The notes under the pieces are model-generated. The model worked only from the letters and a program-made list of their open reading frames with translations. It was not told where the DNA came from and did no database searches. Of a stretch of DNA of 5,443 bases, positions 5,001 to 5,443 are shown one piece after another. Positions within the stretch are counted from its first letter, which is position 1, and each line of letters begins with the position of its first letter. A program made the translations under genes and the position numbers. Origin of the DNA: Candidatus Dormiibacterota bacterium (GTDB taxonomy: Bacteria > Chloroflexota > Dormibacteria > UBA8260 > Bog-877); contig PKXR01000117.1 in assembly GCA_003133485.1 (NCBI GenBank), forward strand, positions 1-5,443, written 5' to 3'.

Positions 5001-5443
5001 TCAGATCACCTTTAGCTCGGCCAGGTAGTCGGCGATTCGCTTAGCGGCCTCACCCTGGTCCTCGATCACCTCTCCCCCCTGACGCTCGGGAGCCGGTTCC
5101 ACGCTGACGATCCGTTGGCTGGTGCCGCTCGTGCCGACGGTCGAGAGATCGATCTCCAGCTCCTCCAATGAGGGTTGCTCAAGCGGCCGGCTCCTCGAGG
5201 CGACGATCCCCTTGAGGGTTGGGTAGCGCGGCTCATTGATGCCGCCGGTCACCGTAATCACAGCCGGGAGCTCCGCCTCCACGACGTCGTGGCCGTTGGG
5301 GGTCTGGCGGTGGATGCGCACCTTGCCTGGGGTCACCTCCAACTCCTTGGCGAAGGTGAGCGAAGGCCAGCCCAGCAACTCCGCGATTGCCGCAGGTACC
5401 GTCCCGGTGTAGCCGTCGGTGGACTCGGTGCAGGCGATCAGCA
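5001..5443 (-). CDS. etfB: Electron transfer flavoprotein, beta subunit (N-terminus outside window)
   Basis: The last 147 residues of EtfB, stop TGA at 5003-5001; the first roughly 100-110 residues lie to the right of the window. EtfB binds AMP (or a second flavin in electron-bifurcating forms) and completes the dimer with EtfA. The visible part begins LIACTESTDGYTGTVPAAIA, matching the family's S-x-D-G-x-T-G-Q-V-x-P region followed by AELLGWPSLT. It continues with the recognition-loop region (VVEAELPAVITVTGGINEPR and YPTLKGIVASR) and ends GEAAKRIADYLAELKVI, a typical EtfB C-terminus. The usual Gln after Thr-Gly is a Thr here, which may matter for the cofactor. A TTG at 5378 could be mistaken for a start, but the homology clearly extends beyond it to the window edge. 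Confidence 0.95.
   Translation of the reverse strand, partial: LIACTESTDGYTGTVPAAIAELLGWPSLTFAKELEVTPGKVRIHRQTPNGHDVVEAELPAVITVTGGINEPRYPTLKGIVASRSRPLEQPSLEELEIDLSTVGTSGTSQRIVSVEPAPERQGGEVIEDQGEAAKRIADYLAELKVI

Overview
This is a GC-rich bacterial window with frequent GTG and TTG starts. It encodes an electron-transfer flavoprotein pair, an FHA-domain protein, an HNH endonuclease of the type common in Actinobacteria, Chloroflexota and Cyanobacteria, and a RapZ C-terminal-domain protein. The style fits a high-GC actinobacterium or a Chloroflexota/Dormibacterota-like bacterium. No ribosomal marker is present, so placement is an inference with low confidence.

Layout. At the left edge (1-216, minus) is the start of a small membrane protein that runs out of the window. 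Positions 217-1075 hold about 860 bases without a convincing protein gene, but with several strong hairpins, an imperfect tandem repeat of about 26 bp and a plausible promoter. At 1076-1828 (plus) is a protein with a clear RapZ C-terminal domain, but its N-terminal half lacks the RapZ kinase P-loop. It converges on a run of same-strand genes on the minus strand. In transcription order from the right edge these are etfB (truncated by the window), etfA, an FHA-domain protein whose C-terminal half looks like a degenerate CpaF/VirB11-type ATPase, a 56-residue single-pass membrane protein, and an HNH endonuclease. Gaps are 2, 36, 3 and 32 bases, so much of the run may be one transcript.

How the genes fit together. 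EtfB and EtfA form the heterodimer that collects electrons from acyl-CoA and related flavin dehydrogenases. The FHA/pseudo-ATPase protein and the small membrane protein are nearly fused in layout (3-base gap, strong ribosome binding site) and probably act together at the membrane; their task is unknown. The HNH enzyme and the RapZ-like protein have no visible functional link to ETF.

The most interesting points are the FHA protein that has lost both canonical phosphopeptide-contact residues and ATPase motifs, its unlisted small membrane partner, the RapZ C-domain on a foreign-looking N-terminus, and the highly structured intergenic region with a possible switching leader ahead of it.
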